Source of the DNA: Tetmemena sp. SeJ-2015
Lineage: Eukaryota > Ciliophora > Spirotrichea > Sporadotrichida > Oxytrichidae
DNA length: 64,000 bases
NCBI GenBank assembly: GCA_027382625.1
Contig: JAJKFJ010021517.1
Location: 1-64,000, forward strand
Direction: 5' to 3'
Shown: positions 33,562 through 46,348 of the stretch, in pieces
Layout of the letters: every line of letters starts with the position of its first letter
Position numbering within the stretch: position 1 is the first letter of the stretch
Position numbers and translations under genes: made by a program
The notes under the pieces: generated by a model
Seen by the model: only the letters and a program-made list of their open reading frames with translations
Databases searched by the model: none
Told to the model about the DNA's origin: nothing

Positions 33562-36500
33562 TCAAGTCCTCATAGAAGTATATCCGATTAGCCTTTGGGG
33601 AATTTATTCGAGATTATCAATCGCTTTAAGAATTTACTTTTCGTCAAGCCTTTCATAACCTAAAATTAATAAATCCTTGTCTTTTTGCATTTCCATCATT
33701 TTTTGGCTTGAATCCTGCAGTGGAATTTTTCCCTAAATAGTTTCAAGAAATTTACTTTCCCTCTCTTATTTATCCTTATTCATTGTAGGTTTGCTTTAAG
33801 ATATATTTTGGATCTTAAATGAATTGTTTCTTTTGATTTCATGTTTAAGACTATTCAAAAGCATTTATTTTCTGTTTGCTTTCTCTATAATTGAATTCTT
33901 CTCCATATAGCTTTCAATAAAATGAGAATTATGTATTCAGGATGGTTTTTGGCTATCCAACTTTTTAGGTGTTGCATTGAAGTATTATTTTACTGGGTTA
34001 CATCTAAGTGTTAGGTTTAAGTTCTATCAAGAATATGCTTTTAAGTAGTAGCTTGTGAGAAGCTTTTAGAGTAAGTTTAAGCTCTCATCTTCTAGAAAGC
34101 ATCGATGTTAATCTCATTAAAGATAAAAAATGGCATTTTGTTGTACTTCAATCGGCTGATAGCCAATTATCTTATGAGAGGGGTCTCTCTTAAGTTGCAA
34201 GTACTTCTATGCGTTAGACATTATTTTCCTGTCAAAATTAATATATGCATTAATTGCTTTGGGACATGTTCTTGTATAAGCTTAGTATTCCTTTTCGCGC
34301 ACTCCTTCCTCCTTCCTTAAATATTCTTGATTAGCTCATACTCTCCTGATCTAAACTGCTCTGGCTTTGTGAATGATTCAACTTTGGGAGTAGACTCTTT
34401 TTTTCATTGTGGTTCTCATTCTCAGTTTATCTTGGAAGGATAGCTCCATTCACAGCTTCATTCTTTTACTCACTTTAACTGAGAGAAGCACCTGCTTCAG
34501 ATTATTTTTTGAGAATCCTATTGATTAAGTCTCTATTCTTTGCGTCGTTATTGTTCCTCATAGCTAAGTGCTCGAATGGCTGTTAGTCCAAAGTTGACTA
34601 CGATCTACTGAATATATAGAATAAAGAGACACATAAATCATTAACTGTGAGCGTTTGAATTCTTGTCCATAGTTTGCTGGCCTGTATATTCTCCAGCTTT
34701 TCTTATATTTGCAACGAAAGCAGAAAGAAAATATGGTGATACAAGAATCCTTAATTTTCTGAGAGTTAATAACTGTGCTCTGATTTCTGAACAGTTTGAT
34801 TCGATTATTCTTCATGAAGTTCTCACTCATACTATCAAACTTTGACCTTTAAACAAATTAGAATGTGCTTATAATTTATTTTCTGTATAGATTTCTGGCT
34901 GTAGAGTAGATTGAGCATGCGATGAAGGTCTCTGGCATAGCCGCTGTAAATAGGAGAATCTTGCTCTAACACTTATAACAGCCTCTTCCTAAAATCCTCT
35001 TGGTTTTCTGCTGACACCTACTCCTCATCAGATAGATCCTCAGTCTGATAATATTAATTATCCTTACTACTGCTCTTAGTATCCTCAGATTAAAAGCAAA
35101 ACTACTACTTTAATATTTCTTGGTTCTTTTTATCGCAGATTACTTCTTCATTGTATTTTGAAGTTTCTTGATAAGTTAGTCTGTCCTCTCCTGCAAACTC
35201 AATCCGATCTTGCTCTCTTCTAACTTCTGAAGATGAGAATTAAGATTTATGTAGAATATTTTAAAATCTTCATTCTTCCTGATAATTTTTTCATATTGGA
35301 GTGTGTGATCCTTTTTGGGTTCGATAATTTAAAGGATGTCTTTTACTTTTCTAACTTGGTCATTTTGCTTTTGCAGCCAGTTAATTGGGATGCTCCACAT
35401 GGTAGGTCTCTTGCCCTTCATAGAGTGGATGTCTACTTCACACAGCAGACTAAAGTCCTTCCTATTCCAAATCTTAAAGAAGCCATCTGAGGACGCAGTT
35501 ACTAGACAGTCTATATCAGATAGATGGTTTATGAAATGTAAAGAACGTAAAGTAGCTTTATTTAATAATAATCTTCAAAAGCATCATGACATCGTGACTG
35601 TAGATAATCCAGTCTACTTATCTATTAAAGAGAAAAATGTAATCAAAGGTTAATGCTTACTCTTTAAAAAGAGGGGTGAAAGACTGAAGTCTGTTAAGTA
35701 GAATTCTAGAAATATCTTACCTCTTGTGCAATTAAATAAGAGTTGAAGTCTCGCTAGAATATTTCCTCTTGGCATTAAACGAGTTGAGAGTCTCACTAAT
35801 ATTTTAAATTCTGGGCACTTAGTGAATTTGAAACACCTCTGTGATATTTATACTTTGCAGGTTTCCTCTCTCGTCTCCAATTATCAAAGAGAAACTATCT
35901 TATTCTTAAGAGTGGAGTAGAATTCCAGAGGATACATTCAAATAAACTAAGCAGCATATCAAGGAATTATTTCATATTATAATAATTGCCCTCATCAAGG
36001 TAAAAAGTGTATTGAAGCTTTTTGAAGAGTTTGTATTTTTATTAGAGGAATCCTTTCAAGCCCCAAAAGCAAATTTACCCGTCCTCTGAGATCGAAATCA
36101 TGCAGTCATAATGCTCTGGGAAAATAATCTTTACGATATCTGACAAAAATATATTCAATTGTAATTTGACTTTTAATCCAAAAGCACTGCTTCTAATTTA
36201 GAAGATTCATAATCGAAAAGCTACAAAATATTGATCTCGTTATCTAAGATCTTACACTTATAAGACCAGAGGAAGCACCACTTGCAATAACTGAATGAAA
36301 AGAGCTACAGCTTATGCAAGACACATCGTTTTGAGGGTTTGCATAAGCCATTCTCAAAAACTGAAACTGCTCATTCACATCCTCGTCGTAGCAAAGTAAG
36401 TTCTTGTTAGAGTCGATTGCAAACAAAACCTTCTGATCTCTCAATTTTTCAAACTTGAATTCCATGATGTCGTTTTTATGAGATTAATGCTTATAGTAAT

Positions 36501-38581
36501 TACTAATGCCCAAATCTTCTGCTTTTTTACTACTTGCCTCTTCAGGTTGTCTTACATTTTCTTCTTTGATAAGTAGACAGTTGCCTGCATTAAAGCATCG
36601 CAAATTTCCCTAACATGCTTTAAAATATCAATTTAAGGTTACTAGAGTGTCACTGATGTAGAACTTTCTGAAGGTGTCGTCAAAGGAGAAGTCCAAAATT
36701 TCAACACCATTCTCATGATCAACTAATTAATCTAACACCTTCATCAACAGACCACTCTTTGCTAAAGATTAAAAGTATAATAATTTATATAATTAAATCC
36801 TCTTTGCATCTACGACTCTTATATCATACCTAGTCAAGACAAAGAAAGTCATGCTGTACCTAAATTTGAAAATAAAATTAGAGTTAAAACTTACTTATTG
36901 AGGAAGACTTTAGAGGGATATATTTCCTCTTTGTAAAATTTTCTTTGCTGCTGCTCTTAAAGAGAGGTATCGAAATATATGAACCTCTTGCCATACCATG
37001 CAAATAAATCGCTGGAATTTCCCATGATCAGTATTCCGTTAACTGGAGGCTTGTTTCCTCTAATAAAGTGTTACAAATCTATTTGAAGTCTTACTGCTAT
37101 GGTATGATAGTCTGCTTGCATTCAAAAGTGTAAACGTCGAAAATCTTTATCAATAGTCTCTCATCAATACTCACAAGAAGAGTTGTTCTTGAGAGAAACT
37201 TGGCGTCAACTACAGGATCAATAAAATATATTCATTATGTCCCTTGATTTTGCCTACGAATGGTTTGCTCTGAGCTGTCTCCGGAGACCAAATTGATACC
37301 GATTATTCATGGCCAACACTGGCAAAGTATCCTCCAAAGCTACTGGTATATGTAAGTCTTCGAATCCCAGTATCATGTCCTTTCAGTACTGTCAGAAGAA
37401 ACTTTTCTTGGAAATTGAATAGGCGAATTGTCCGATCAAGAGAAGCAGTAGCAATGCACTATGGCACTTTTATCTCAATCATGTCCATTATTTAGTCGGT
37501 GTGGCCTCCAAATGAGAATACTAAGTGATTTGGCTTCAAAGGATCATCTTCAAATTTAGAGATGTTCCATTGGTGCACTTTGTTATCCTTTCCTGCCGAA
37601 AGCCATATATCGTGGTTTGGCAAATACCAAATCCCAGTCTATATGCAATGAGTCTAAAAGTCTCTCATAAATTTAATGTAGGTAGGATTTGAGAAGTCAA
37701 ATATCTCTATATGGCAGTCACTTGTTAACATAGCTATGAGGGAAAAAAACAAACATATTTTAATGAGTGATTGAGAATCAGAAATGCCAAAACCCAAACA
37801 GAACAATTTATGAAATAAAATTTACTTCTTTGACTATTGAGATTAACTTTCTATTTTTAATGTCCTTCTTTAGAGTAGAGTTTAAAGTTTCGCTGCCTTG
37901 CTTCTAATGTAAGCAGTCCATTCAATTTTTCACTATACACGCTTTACTAAATATTAGTTGGATGGCTCACATGATCGTATAAAGTGAGACTATGATCAAA
38001 GTGTCTATAAACCGATTGACTCAAGACACATGAGCTGTTCCTCTTTTGTTTTTCTTCTTTTTCCCATGACATATTTCCATCAGCATCCTCATCTTCATCC
38101 GAGTCTGATTGGCTTTCTTGCTACTTTGAGTCATAATTCTCATCCTCAAAGAAATCTCCGCCGCCATTTGGCATTTCAACGTCTATCGAAGTTTCCAGTT
38201 ATAAATATAGATGTTACTTTTTGCCTTTTCTTTTCTACTTTGATTGCTTCTTCTTTTAATTTGGCTTACTAACCATGACTGAATCTATAATGTACTGAGT
38301 GAACTCTTTCCATTCCATGTGTTTGTCATCATTGATATCCACTTCTTGGAAGAGTTGCGTTAATCCCTGCACTATCTCAAATTTCTCATCTTCTTTGAAT
38401 TCTAGCACGCATAACATCAACCTTAATGATGAATTATTAGGCAAATAAAGTGGAGATACCATATAAATGTAGACAGCTCAAGTCCCTCTGGAAAAGCCTC
38501 GAATTCTCTTTTAAGTGCTTGTAACTTCTTCTTATCTAAAAGCTGCATCAGTTTGTTGCTGTTGCGCTCATGTTAGTTCAT
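33562..38581 (-). CDS. EF-hand / WD40-repeat / coiled-coil protein
   Basis: ATG 38581: MNQHERNSNKLMQLLDKKKL. An EF-hand-type segment follows (LFQEVDINDDKHMEWKEFTQ), then an acidic region (DSDEDEDADGNMSWEKEE). Multiple WD40 repeats run about 37700-35480: IWYLPNHDIWLSAGKDNKVH, IATASLDRTIRLFNF, GGYFASVGHE, VIASGASSGLISVRS and CLVTASSDGFFKIWN. The C-terminal third is charged coiled coil (KSLLPKLNHSQSQSSLDQES; SHFIESYMEKNSIIEKANRK) ending at TGA 33562-33564. EF-hand plus WD40 arrangement resembles ciliary WDR49/WDR64-type proteins. One IES is defined (38423-38460); others must exist. Confidence 0.75.
38423..38460 (-). other. IES, pointer ACC/GGT, 38 bp
   Basis: ACC at 38420-38422 and 38458-38460 (plus strand). 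Excision joins LSTFIW to LMLCVLEFKEDEKF. Confidence 0.65.
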
Positions 38582-38779
38582 TATTAATTTACAAGATTTA
38601 TACACACATTCTATGGATAATTATTCATTATGGCTGAATTTGCTCGAGTTTGGAGACAATCGGATCTATCCAAATTAATTACTCATAATTATAATTGCAT
38701 AATCTATATTATCACTGAATTCACATCAAATGGAGTAAAATTCTAATTTAATGATAGAGGTGAATAATTACATTGAGAA

Positions 38780-39500
38780 ATGGGTTGTTCCGAAAGCAGA
38801 CCACCGACATTCAACGTTATACACGAGTACACTGAAGTGAAACTAGCCGTTCCTGATAACTCAGAGTACGAGAATGACTTCGAAAAGGAAGCATTCATGA
38901 TGATCAATCTCATCAGACATGAACCCAAGAAGTTTGTTACTCATGTCAAGCTCATGAAGAGTAAGTCTTACCATCTCTTTTTCTCTCAGCAAGCCTAGAG
39001 AGATTATAAAGTTTCACAGATTAATGACGTAGCTATCAGTATTTATCAATATATGTAGATGACAAACTCTACAAGGGAAAGAACTGGACAAAACTAATTG
39101 AGGCCATGAACCAAATCACACAGCCACTTCCTTTTGTTGCCCTTGACTATAAAGCAAGTCAAGCCTGCAGACAGAATAATTAGGAGCACCTGAAGGATCA
39201 AACAAAAGACCCTCAGGCCGGCGGAAACCTAACTTTGTTAATTAATTATCTCAGTACACTACTATCCTTGGAACCAGCGCTAAGACTCCTAACGCTGAGG
39301 AGTTCTCTCTCCACGGATGGACAGGCACTGCTCATGAACTCGTTCTTTTGATGCTACTTCAAGAGTTTGAGAAGAACGGCAAGCCTGCCATTCTCGATCC
39401 TCACACCACTAAAGTTGGCATGTCTTTCCAGGCTCATAAGAAGACTCAAAACGTTTTCCAGATCATCTTTGTGAAGTCAGACTCCAACTCTATCGAATGA
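38780..39500 (+). CDS. CAP/SCP-domain protein with acylation-type N-terminus
   Basis: ATG 38780: MGCSESRPPTFNVIHEYTEV. Gly2-Cys3 is a myristoylation/palmitoylation signal and no signal peptide is present. The CAP domain starts FEKEAFMMINLIRHEPKKFV. A GT-AG intron (about 38959-39058) leads to KLYKGKNWTKLIEAMNQITQ and DYKASQACRQNNQEHLKDQT. A 29-bp insert with pointer AC follows, then TILGTSAKTPNAEEFSLHGW, ELVLLMLLQEFEKNGKPAI and HTTKVGMSFQAHKKTQNVFQ, matching the end of CAP domains; TGA 39498-39500. CAP proteins are usually secreted; here membrane anchoring on the cytosolic side is inferred. Similar intracellular forms exist (GAPR-1/GLIPR2). Confidence 0.72.
39229..39257 (+). other. IES in CAP gene, pointer AC, 29 bp
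   Basis: AC at 39227-39228 and 39256-39257. Excision joins DPQAGGN to TTILGTSAK. No GT-AG choice keeps frame. Confidence 0.55.
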
Positions 39501-39789
39501 GTTCAATTACAATACCTCAAGTGATTTTAATAAACTTAAAGAAGTGTTATCAACCCCCTCCCTCCCTAACAAATATAATCTCAAACATATAAGGCTATCT
39601 ATTCTTAACTCAGTCAGATACGAAATGAATAGCTCACATATCTAATTTATCACAATTTATATAAATTTGAATTCACAAATTTGTGCATCATCTGAAAATA
39701 GAGGGATCTTTTGGAGATTACAGATTCAACAAGGTTGTTAGCTCTGATGGATTATCTTATTATAGTTAAAATAGTATTGAAATTGTAAA

Positions 39790-42700
39790 ATGATGGGCTT
39801 CATACCCTCAATTGTTGCTCAATAAGACTATGTTCGTCGTGGCTAGTCTGAGTTCAACAACCAAGAAATAGAGATGTCTGTAATCAATAGATCTCAATAT
39901 CCTTTCAGAGACAGGATAGAGTCTTCTCAGATCTAAGATTATAAAAAAGTACTATATATTTCTAAGATTCCAGTAGTCAAAACGCTGGGGAGTTAACAAG
40001 AGAGGGAGATAAATTAGTTGGATAGAGGACATATATCGGCAAATAAAACAGAAGAGGCAATAAGGAAAAGTCACAAAGGAAAAAAGCCGAAACTGTAAGA
40101 CGATTTAAACGTTTATCCCTATAGTCGTAAATCAATCAAATTATTTTTTTACAAAGGAAACTGAACAAACTTCTTCTACTAAAGAAGAAGTTACGAATCA
40201 TAGATGCCTTATGCTTCCTATTCGGTTTCTTAGGAGTAATTCTTCAACAAATAGAGGTATTTCAGAATAGAATCTTAAACTGTTTAGCTTGAAGTTTTCT
40301 TCAACAGGCATGAAGATGCAGCCTCTAAAAGTAATTTTAATGATATTTAAAATCACAGCTTGAGGATGGTCTCTTCACTATCTACCCTACTTTTGATAAT
40401 ACTCAACTCCTACTTCTACTATAAGGAGTATTCCTACAAGAGGTTGAAGGGGTTTTAAACTTCACTTGGAGAGACCTTCGCCAGTTCAAGGGAGTTCAAG
40501 TTCATGATGTTTACGAATATAGTGAATGCATTTCACTGCCCTCCTTACTACGATTCTTACACGGTCATCAAGTCAACCTATCACTCTTATAAGCTATACA
40601 TAGGAGTCATACTTTCAAATCTTATGATGCTCAGATTCTACCTTCCTATCAGACTCATTTGCAACTTGACACAATCATTGCTAATCAAATGCATGAAAAT
40701 TAAGCAATTAATTTCGGTGAATGGAAGGACCATTCTTCAGAGTAAGCATGTGAGAGAGAAGGATTCGAGGCAAACATGGAGTTTGCAATCAAGTCACTAC
40801 TTAAAGAAAAGCCTTTTCAAATGCTGGGACTTAATTTCTGTTTTAGTATATGTGCGTTTGGCCTATCAGTCAGATCATTCGAAAGGTAAGATTACATAAT
40901 ATCCTCATTACTATCAGATCATACTATGAAAATGCTTTGAGCCTTGACTATGAAGACCAGATAATCTATCAAGATTTAAGGTATAAGTCCATATTTTTAA
41001 TGATTACAACTATGTTTGGAACAGTTTCTGGCTTGTAGTAGTAACCATGACTATTTTAAATATCTCCTAAATTTTTACTACAGTGGGGTTTGGAGATTTC
41101 TACCCAGTAACTGAAGGAGGGAGACTAGTTATCATCATAACTTGTTTCTGGGGAATATTCATGGTGTCTGAATTCGTTTACACCCTGCAAGTGCGATCAG
41201 AATTCACACTCGCTGAGCAGAAAGCGTTTGAACTTTTGAAGAGACTAATTTAAAAGGAAGAGCTGTAAAAGGAGGCAGCCAATGTCATCAAAGCTTGGTA
41301 CCGCTAACACAAGATCAAGATGCTCAAAAGAAAAACTCAATAGGAGCTCAAGATGAGTGAGTTGAAAAGAGTTGCAACTAGCATTGGCTAGTCAATTGCT
41401 CATCCCAAGTCACTTGATAATTTAAATTTGAATAATGTGCTAATGTTTGCATAGGAAGTCTTTTATAAGAGACTTCGCCTTTTCTCAAAAGAGAGATAGA
41501 GAGTCCAAAGATAAGGGATTCCACTTTCCGAGAACTTGCAGAAAATAAACAAGCTGATAGAGAACCATTTAAATGAGCTCAATTTCATTTTTGGACTTTT
41601 AAATTATGCGATGATAACTTTCAGAGAGATGAGAGACGGTATTGAGAGGCTAACCAATGACATAGAAAAGGATAAATTGAGCGTGGATAATTTACAAGAG
41701 ACTCTTTAAAATTTAGACTATGTAGTGAATAAAATAGTCTATGCCAAGCCTCGATCTGTTGAAGTCTTCTATAAAGACGCAGTCGTATTAAGGGATAATG
41801 AAAAGATAGATTCTGATACTTTTGTCTAGGGAATGAGTGTATTTGCTAAATGGATAGTTTACTCAGTCGGCAAAATTATTCCTGAACAGCAGAGACAAGC
41901 GCTAGGCATCAATCTTGATGCAGAGGAGTTAATGAAATAAATTTTCAGCCAAGAGGGGGCGGTTCCAAAAAATAATGACACCTAGCTTAACACCAATTTA
42001 GCCTAAGAACAGTAGTAGAATAGAAGATTATTTTCTCCTGGGTCTCCCTAAATAATTTAAGTTGAGCAACTCAGTCCTGCCTAAGAGAGACCGATAATTC
42101 CCTTTTACGAGCAGCCTAGTTAACTTTATTTAACTTTATGTTTTAAAACTTGAGTCTCCCATAGTTGAGAGACCCTCTAACCACTAGCAGAATTCCTAGT
42201 CTGTACCTTCAACTTCCCCAGTCTCAGCTTATGTGCCTAATCATTCCTAGGAGGGCCTAGCTTTTGTAAATAGATAGCAAAATCCTACAATCCTAGACGC
42301 CCAAACCATTCAAGATAAGATTAAGACCAGAAAGTCCCTACTACAAAGAATTGAACTGCAGTAGCTGAGTGACTTCCAGCAGTAAATTTTGGAGAGTACT
42401 CCAGTCCACAATCGTTAAAAACAAAATTTTATCTCTGAAGATCAAAGCCAGATATCTCAACTATAAGAATTCAAGTTTGCTTAAAATTTAGAGATTAGGG
42501 AGAGTAAGTAATCTAAGCAACAACTTCTTCTCGATGGAAGCAAAAAACTGTCAATAGAGCAAGGAGTGCTGGATGAAGATACTTTCAACAACCCAGCTTC
42601 TACAGACTACTCTTAGAAAAGGAAGGGCAGCAAGTAGAGTAGGAAATAATCAGCCAGTTCTAAGTCAAGACAAAAGCCATCTTTTGATCCTTAACTTCAC

Positions 42701-43235
42701 CCTAAAAATCACCTATCAAATCAATCTGAAATTACCAGTATAATTCAAGAAGCATTAAGAATGTCTATTAAAGTTTCTTCTAGTGAAGGATTAAAAGGAT
42801 AAGATGAAAGGTAAATAGACATAATTTAAATAAATATAACCATAATTTTTTAAGACCCATTATATAAAAATGTTCTTCAAATATATGCTAATTTTCTTTT
42901 TAATATATTATTTTAATTTCTTCCTTGATTTAATAAATATTATTTTTTTTCATTTTACAATTATAGACTTTATTTTTTTAAATATAAGCATACTTTTAAA
43001 AATATATTTTTCTTTGAAGAATCATACAATTTTTTAAACCGAGCAATTAATATTCGTAATAAATTGCTCATCAAAACATGACTCTGTCAAATTAAATCTT
43101 ACAAGAATGTAATTCATTTTTTGTTCACTAACCTTTTTAGATGAGGAGGAAAAGGCATTTGATTAGAATATACTTAGTGATCACATCTCACCATTCAGAT
43201 AGAAGTTTCAAACATATGTCTTGCCTCAAAATTGA
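39790..43235 (+). CDS. SK-type (calcium-activated) potassium channel
   Basis: ATG 39790: MMGFIPSIVAQQDYVRRGQS, a basic cytoplasmic N-terminus. Membrane segments follow: LRIIDALCFLFGFLGVILQQ, SLRMVSSLSTLLLIILNSYF, FKFMMFTNIVNAFHCPPYYD, YKLYIGVILSNLMMLRFYLP. The pore is WNSFWLVVVTMT-TVGFGDFYPV, with the K+ selectivity filter TVGFGD, then RLVIIITCFWGIFMVSEFVY. Behind S6 lies a basic amphipathic helix (EAANVIKAWYRQHKIKMLKR), the calmodulin-binding position of SK channels. A long Gln/Ser-rich tail ends at TGA 43233-43235. Small frame breaks (40150-40170, 40255-40300, 40880-41000, 42820-43130) mark introns or IESs. Calmodulin itself is encoded at 25890. Confidence 0.85.
41053..41079 (+). other. IES inside the pore-filter coding region, pointer ACT, 27 bp
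   Basis: ACT at 41050-41052 and 41077-41079. Excision gives VVVTMT-TVGFGDFYP. The insert is a multiple of 3 and without stops, but splits the selectivity filter. Confidence 0.7.
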
Positions 43236-44013
43236 TTTATTATTTTAACATTTAAATTCAATACTTAAGAAATATGTATTTGATCATCAGTCTACATATT
43301 CAGGTTTTCAGCGTGTGCAATTATATTATTTTTCAAATTAATTAAGATATAAATCCAGTGTGCAAAAATGACTTCTTATTATAGGTAAAACAAATTTAAT
43401 CAATTTTATAATTTAAAGAACGCATTATAAAATAGTTCAAATAGAAGATTCTCCTGTTTTCAAAAGTTACATTTTTGGGGATATTTTCAAATTATAAGAT
43501 TTTATTACATTTTTTAAATAAATTATTTTTTCAAAAAACCCTTTTGAATTTTTGAAAGTTAAGGATATTTTTTATTTACTCTTCACCTATTGGTCTTTTC
43601 TAAAAATCTTTCTTTGGAAAGTAATTAATTTTTTTTCCAAAGAAATCTGATTCCCTAATCTTAGTTCAATAGTAAAAAGTTATTTTGAAATTAATTTACA
43701 TGTATATTGCTTGTAAATATATACAATTATCTAGTATAGTTTAAAGCTAAACCGATATATCTCCTACTTTGTTAGAGAATTTATGGTTGCTTCCCTCGAA
43801 TATGAGTTTGTTATAAATTCTAATAATTTGATTGTTTGATGTTTTTTAAGTCAGAGATGTAAAGATAGAAGCCTGCTTCACTTTCTTTGTCTCCGCTTTA
43901 TAAAATAGTGCTCTTAAAATCCCACCAGTATAAACCTTATTGGTGTGTGTGTTTAGTCAAGCTGAAGTATTCCACAATTCAAACCTTGTTGGAATATTTT
44001 GATGTTTCATTTA
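43236..44013. other. AT-rich stretch, no gene seen
   Basis: Long A and T runs between the channel gene and a convergent gene. No recognisable feature. Confidence 0.5.
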
Positions 44014-45240
44014 TCATATCAGTGGAGAAACTCCGATCTCGCAGGCACACATCACTTTGTTAAATTAAAATTGAACTTAGCTTGATCGAGATGGTTTGCT
44101 TGATTTAAGAAAAGAGGCAGCCTCTTGAAAAACTGGTCTCTCTCTAAATTTCAAATTGGAAGAATTTTTAGTTGTGTGCATTTTCTCAGATTTAAAATCT
44201 GAAGCCATGAAATGGATTCTCTTAAAAGATGATGTATCTCTCATTTTAATATCCCCGAGTGGGAGTTTGGGCATCACACTCTCAAAGCTAAACACTCTGC
44301 CCTTCTTTTCAGAATCTTTACTGAAGGATTCTATCTCTAATAAAAGGAGGTAAGAATAGTTTGTAGAAAGGATTTTACTTTGCAGCAAGTGCAAAAGGAA
44401 GTTTTGCTTTCTCGTCTTGTGAAAAGACTTACAATTTGTTTGAGGGGATACGGCTGTTGTCTTTACAGTAGAGGAGCCGCTATTACCTTCACAGAAGCTG
44501 AAACGATAGTTCATCATTTCAGATTCCCCTTCAGCAGATTCCTTTCGCTGTCTAGATAATCCTAAGCCGGAGCTTATGCTTTGATCTGCATAGCTCTGCT
44601 CGGAATGATTGAAAACGCTGACTGGGGTGCGCTGTTGATGTTGTAAGCTTCGCGCCCCCATATTAGAAGTTTCTAAAATTTATTGGAGTTGCTAGGCCTA
44701 TTAATTATAGATCTCATTATCATCGCAGCAGCTTGGATTCGGGGCAAGAGGGTTTATTAAAGTGAAGGTAGTCTTTCAAAAAATAAATTGTAAATAAGTT
44801 TTATGTCTCTCTGGTGAGAGAACCCTTTGCAGTTTGAGGGCAATTTCGAGGGCTGGTGTTAAGCGAACTAAACCTAGAGGCACTGTTCTTTCCTATAAAA
44901 TGTTGTCAGATTCGAAGTTCAGAAAGGAGAAACTTGCTATACAATTAAGACTGAAGCCACCAGACGAGTAACTTCCGTATTAATTAGGTAAAATCATACT
45001 ATTATACTCCACTTACTTGACTTCTAAAATGAGCTTCTTCTCCTCGGCAATCTTAATATTGAAAAATAATTGATGATGATTGAATCCTAAGTGCCCCCTC
45101 ATCCTATCCTTAAAATCAATGAGGTTGTTTTTTCTTTCGAAAGCTTTGAGTGCAGGCAGAAATTTCTGCTCATCTTCGAATAAACTTCCTATATGCGAAA
45201 TCTTTAAAATTTTAAAAAATTTTGAAACCAGTTTTGAAAA
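44014..45240 (-). CDS. Protein of unknown function, N-terminus lost in a low-complexity tract
   Basis: Minus-strand frame from about 45200: EDEQKFLPALKAFERKNNLI, MRGHLGFNHHQLFFNIKIAE, a GT-AG type break near 45010, then SSGGFSLNCIASFSFLNFES and VPLGLVRLTPALEIALKLQR. After another break (about 44740-44790) come MGARSLQHQQRTPVSVFNHS, a GT-AG intron of about 100 nt (GTAAGTCTT ... TTATTAG, near 44335-44430), SFSKDSEKKGRVFSFESVMP and a Ser/Lys-rich tail to TGA 44014-44016. No domain recognised. The start lies in or beyond the homopolymer-rich tract at 45185-45500. Confidence 0.5.
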
Positions 45241-45500
45241 TTTTTTTGGTTATACAAATTTTTAAATATTTGGGGAGTAATAATTTTTAAAAAATTTTAT
45301 TTTTGGGGAGTAAAAAAGGAAAAAAATGGGGTGGGGAAATTTTTAAAAAATTTTAAACCCTAATTTCTTATTTTAAATTTTTGCTTCAAAAAGACGTAAT
45401 TTTCCTATAAAAAACCTTTTTATTTTAATGGAAAATTTTCCTTTTTTTCAAAAAATTTTAAAAATTGAAACGAAAATTTTTTTGTTTTGAATTTAGGAAA
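45185..45500. repeat. Homopolymer-rich low-complexity tract
   Basis: Almost entirely A and T runs of 4-9 bases with interspersed G runs (TTTGGGGAGTAA at about 45269 and 45303; ATGGGGTGGGG near 45327). Composition differs sharply from both sides. It may be a real germline insert or poorly resolved assembly. Confidence 0.5.
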
Positions 45501-45950
45501 ACTCCTATTGCATTAGTGAGATAGAGGGGGAGGAGATAACTACGGGTTTCAGCTGAGCGAAAATGAGCGAGATATACAAGTGATATATTATTTATTATAA
45601 TATAATTGATACTTTTCACTTAAATCTTATTTGATACTCGTTCCTTATTAGAGAGGCAGATTCATCTCACTAATTATTTAAGGAAATATTTAATATTATG
45701 AGAGAGTCTCTCATCAGATTAAAATATCAAAATACTATAATCTATTGGTTGGTTAGACTGGAAGATGATTTAAGTTTCTCTAATGACTGATGCTACTCCT
45801 GGAACCTATCATTTCATTATAATTATCATGTTCATCCTTTATTACAAACTTATGAAGATGATGCGCATATCTTATTAAAGAAATATTCCTCAATTTATAA
45901 GTATTTTGAAAGATGAAAGGGAATATAATATAATATAAAATACGATAAAA
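45501..45950. other. AT-rich intergenic stretch
   Basis: Upstream region of the plus-strand gene at 45951; no motif identified. Confidence 0.45.
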
Positions 45951-46348
45951 ATGAGCTACAAGCCAAACGCACTCAGTGGACTCGGACGCATGAGCTACGG
46001 AGCTCACCTCCTCGTTTACCCCTTATTGGTTGGGCATACTCCTTCGGAATTGCCCCCTACCTCGAGAAGAGAAGCGAGGCTGCTAAGAAAGCTGAGTGGG
46101 AGTCGATGCCCAAGGCCAAGAAAGTTGACCCTGATTACTTCAACCCCTTCTCTGCCATTCCTTACCACAACAACCCAGAGCTCAAGTATACCTTCGCCCA
46201 TATTAACATGCACGGATATCTTAACAAGAACCACATTAACACTGGAGACTACGTCTGGAAATCATACCACAACTCCTTTGATCACAACAGCAAGGGATCT
46301 TACCTCTATAACTGGACCAGCGTCCACGCTCCCAAAGATCACAATTGA
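45951..46348 (+). CDS. Small abundant-type protein with one membrane segment, unknown; one-base frameshift
   Basis: ATG 45951: MSYKPNALSGLGRMSYGAHL then LVYP; from 46023 the next frame reads LIGWAYSFGIAPYLEKRSEA and continues KKVDPDYFNPFSAIPYHNNP, FAHINMHGYLNKNHINTGDY to TGA 46346-46348. Inserting one C in the run CCCC (46019-46022) restores a single frame of about 132 residues, so this is probably a sequencing error in a homopolymer. Codons end mostly in C or G, as in calmodulin, implying high expression. A short hydrophobic helix and a Tyr/His/Asn-rich soluble part suggest a ciliate-specific mitochondrial membrane-complex subunit, but this is only a guess. Confidence 0.6.

Noticed and set aside
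45185..45500. Telomeric T4G4 repeats marking a macronuclear chromosome end
   Set aside because: Only isolated TTTTGGGG-like bits occur; no tandem telomere array is present here or elsewhere.
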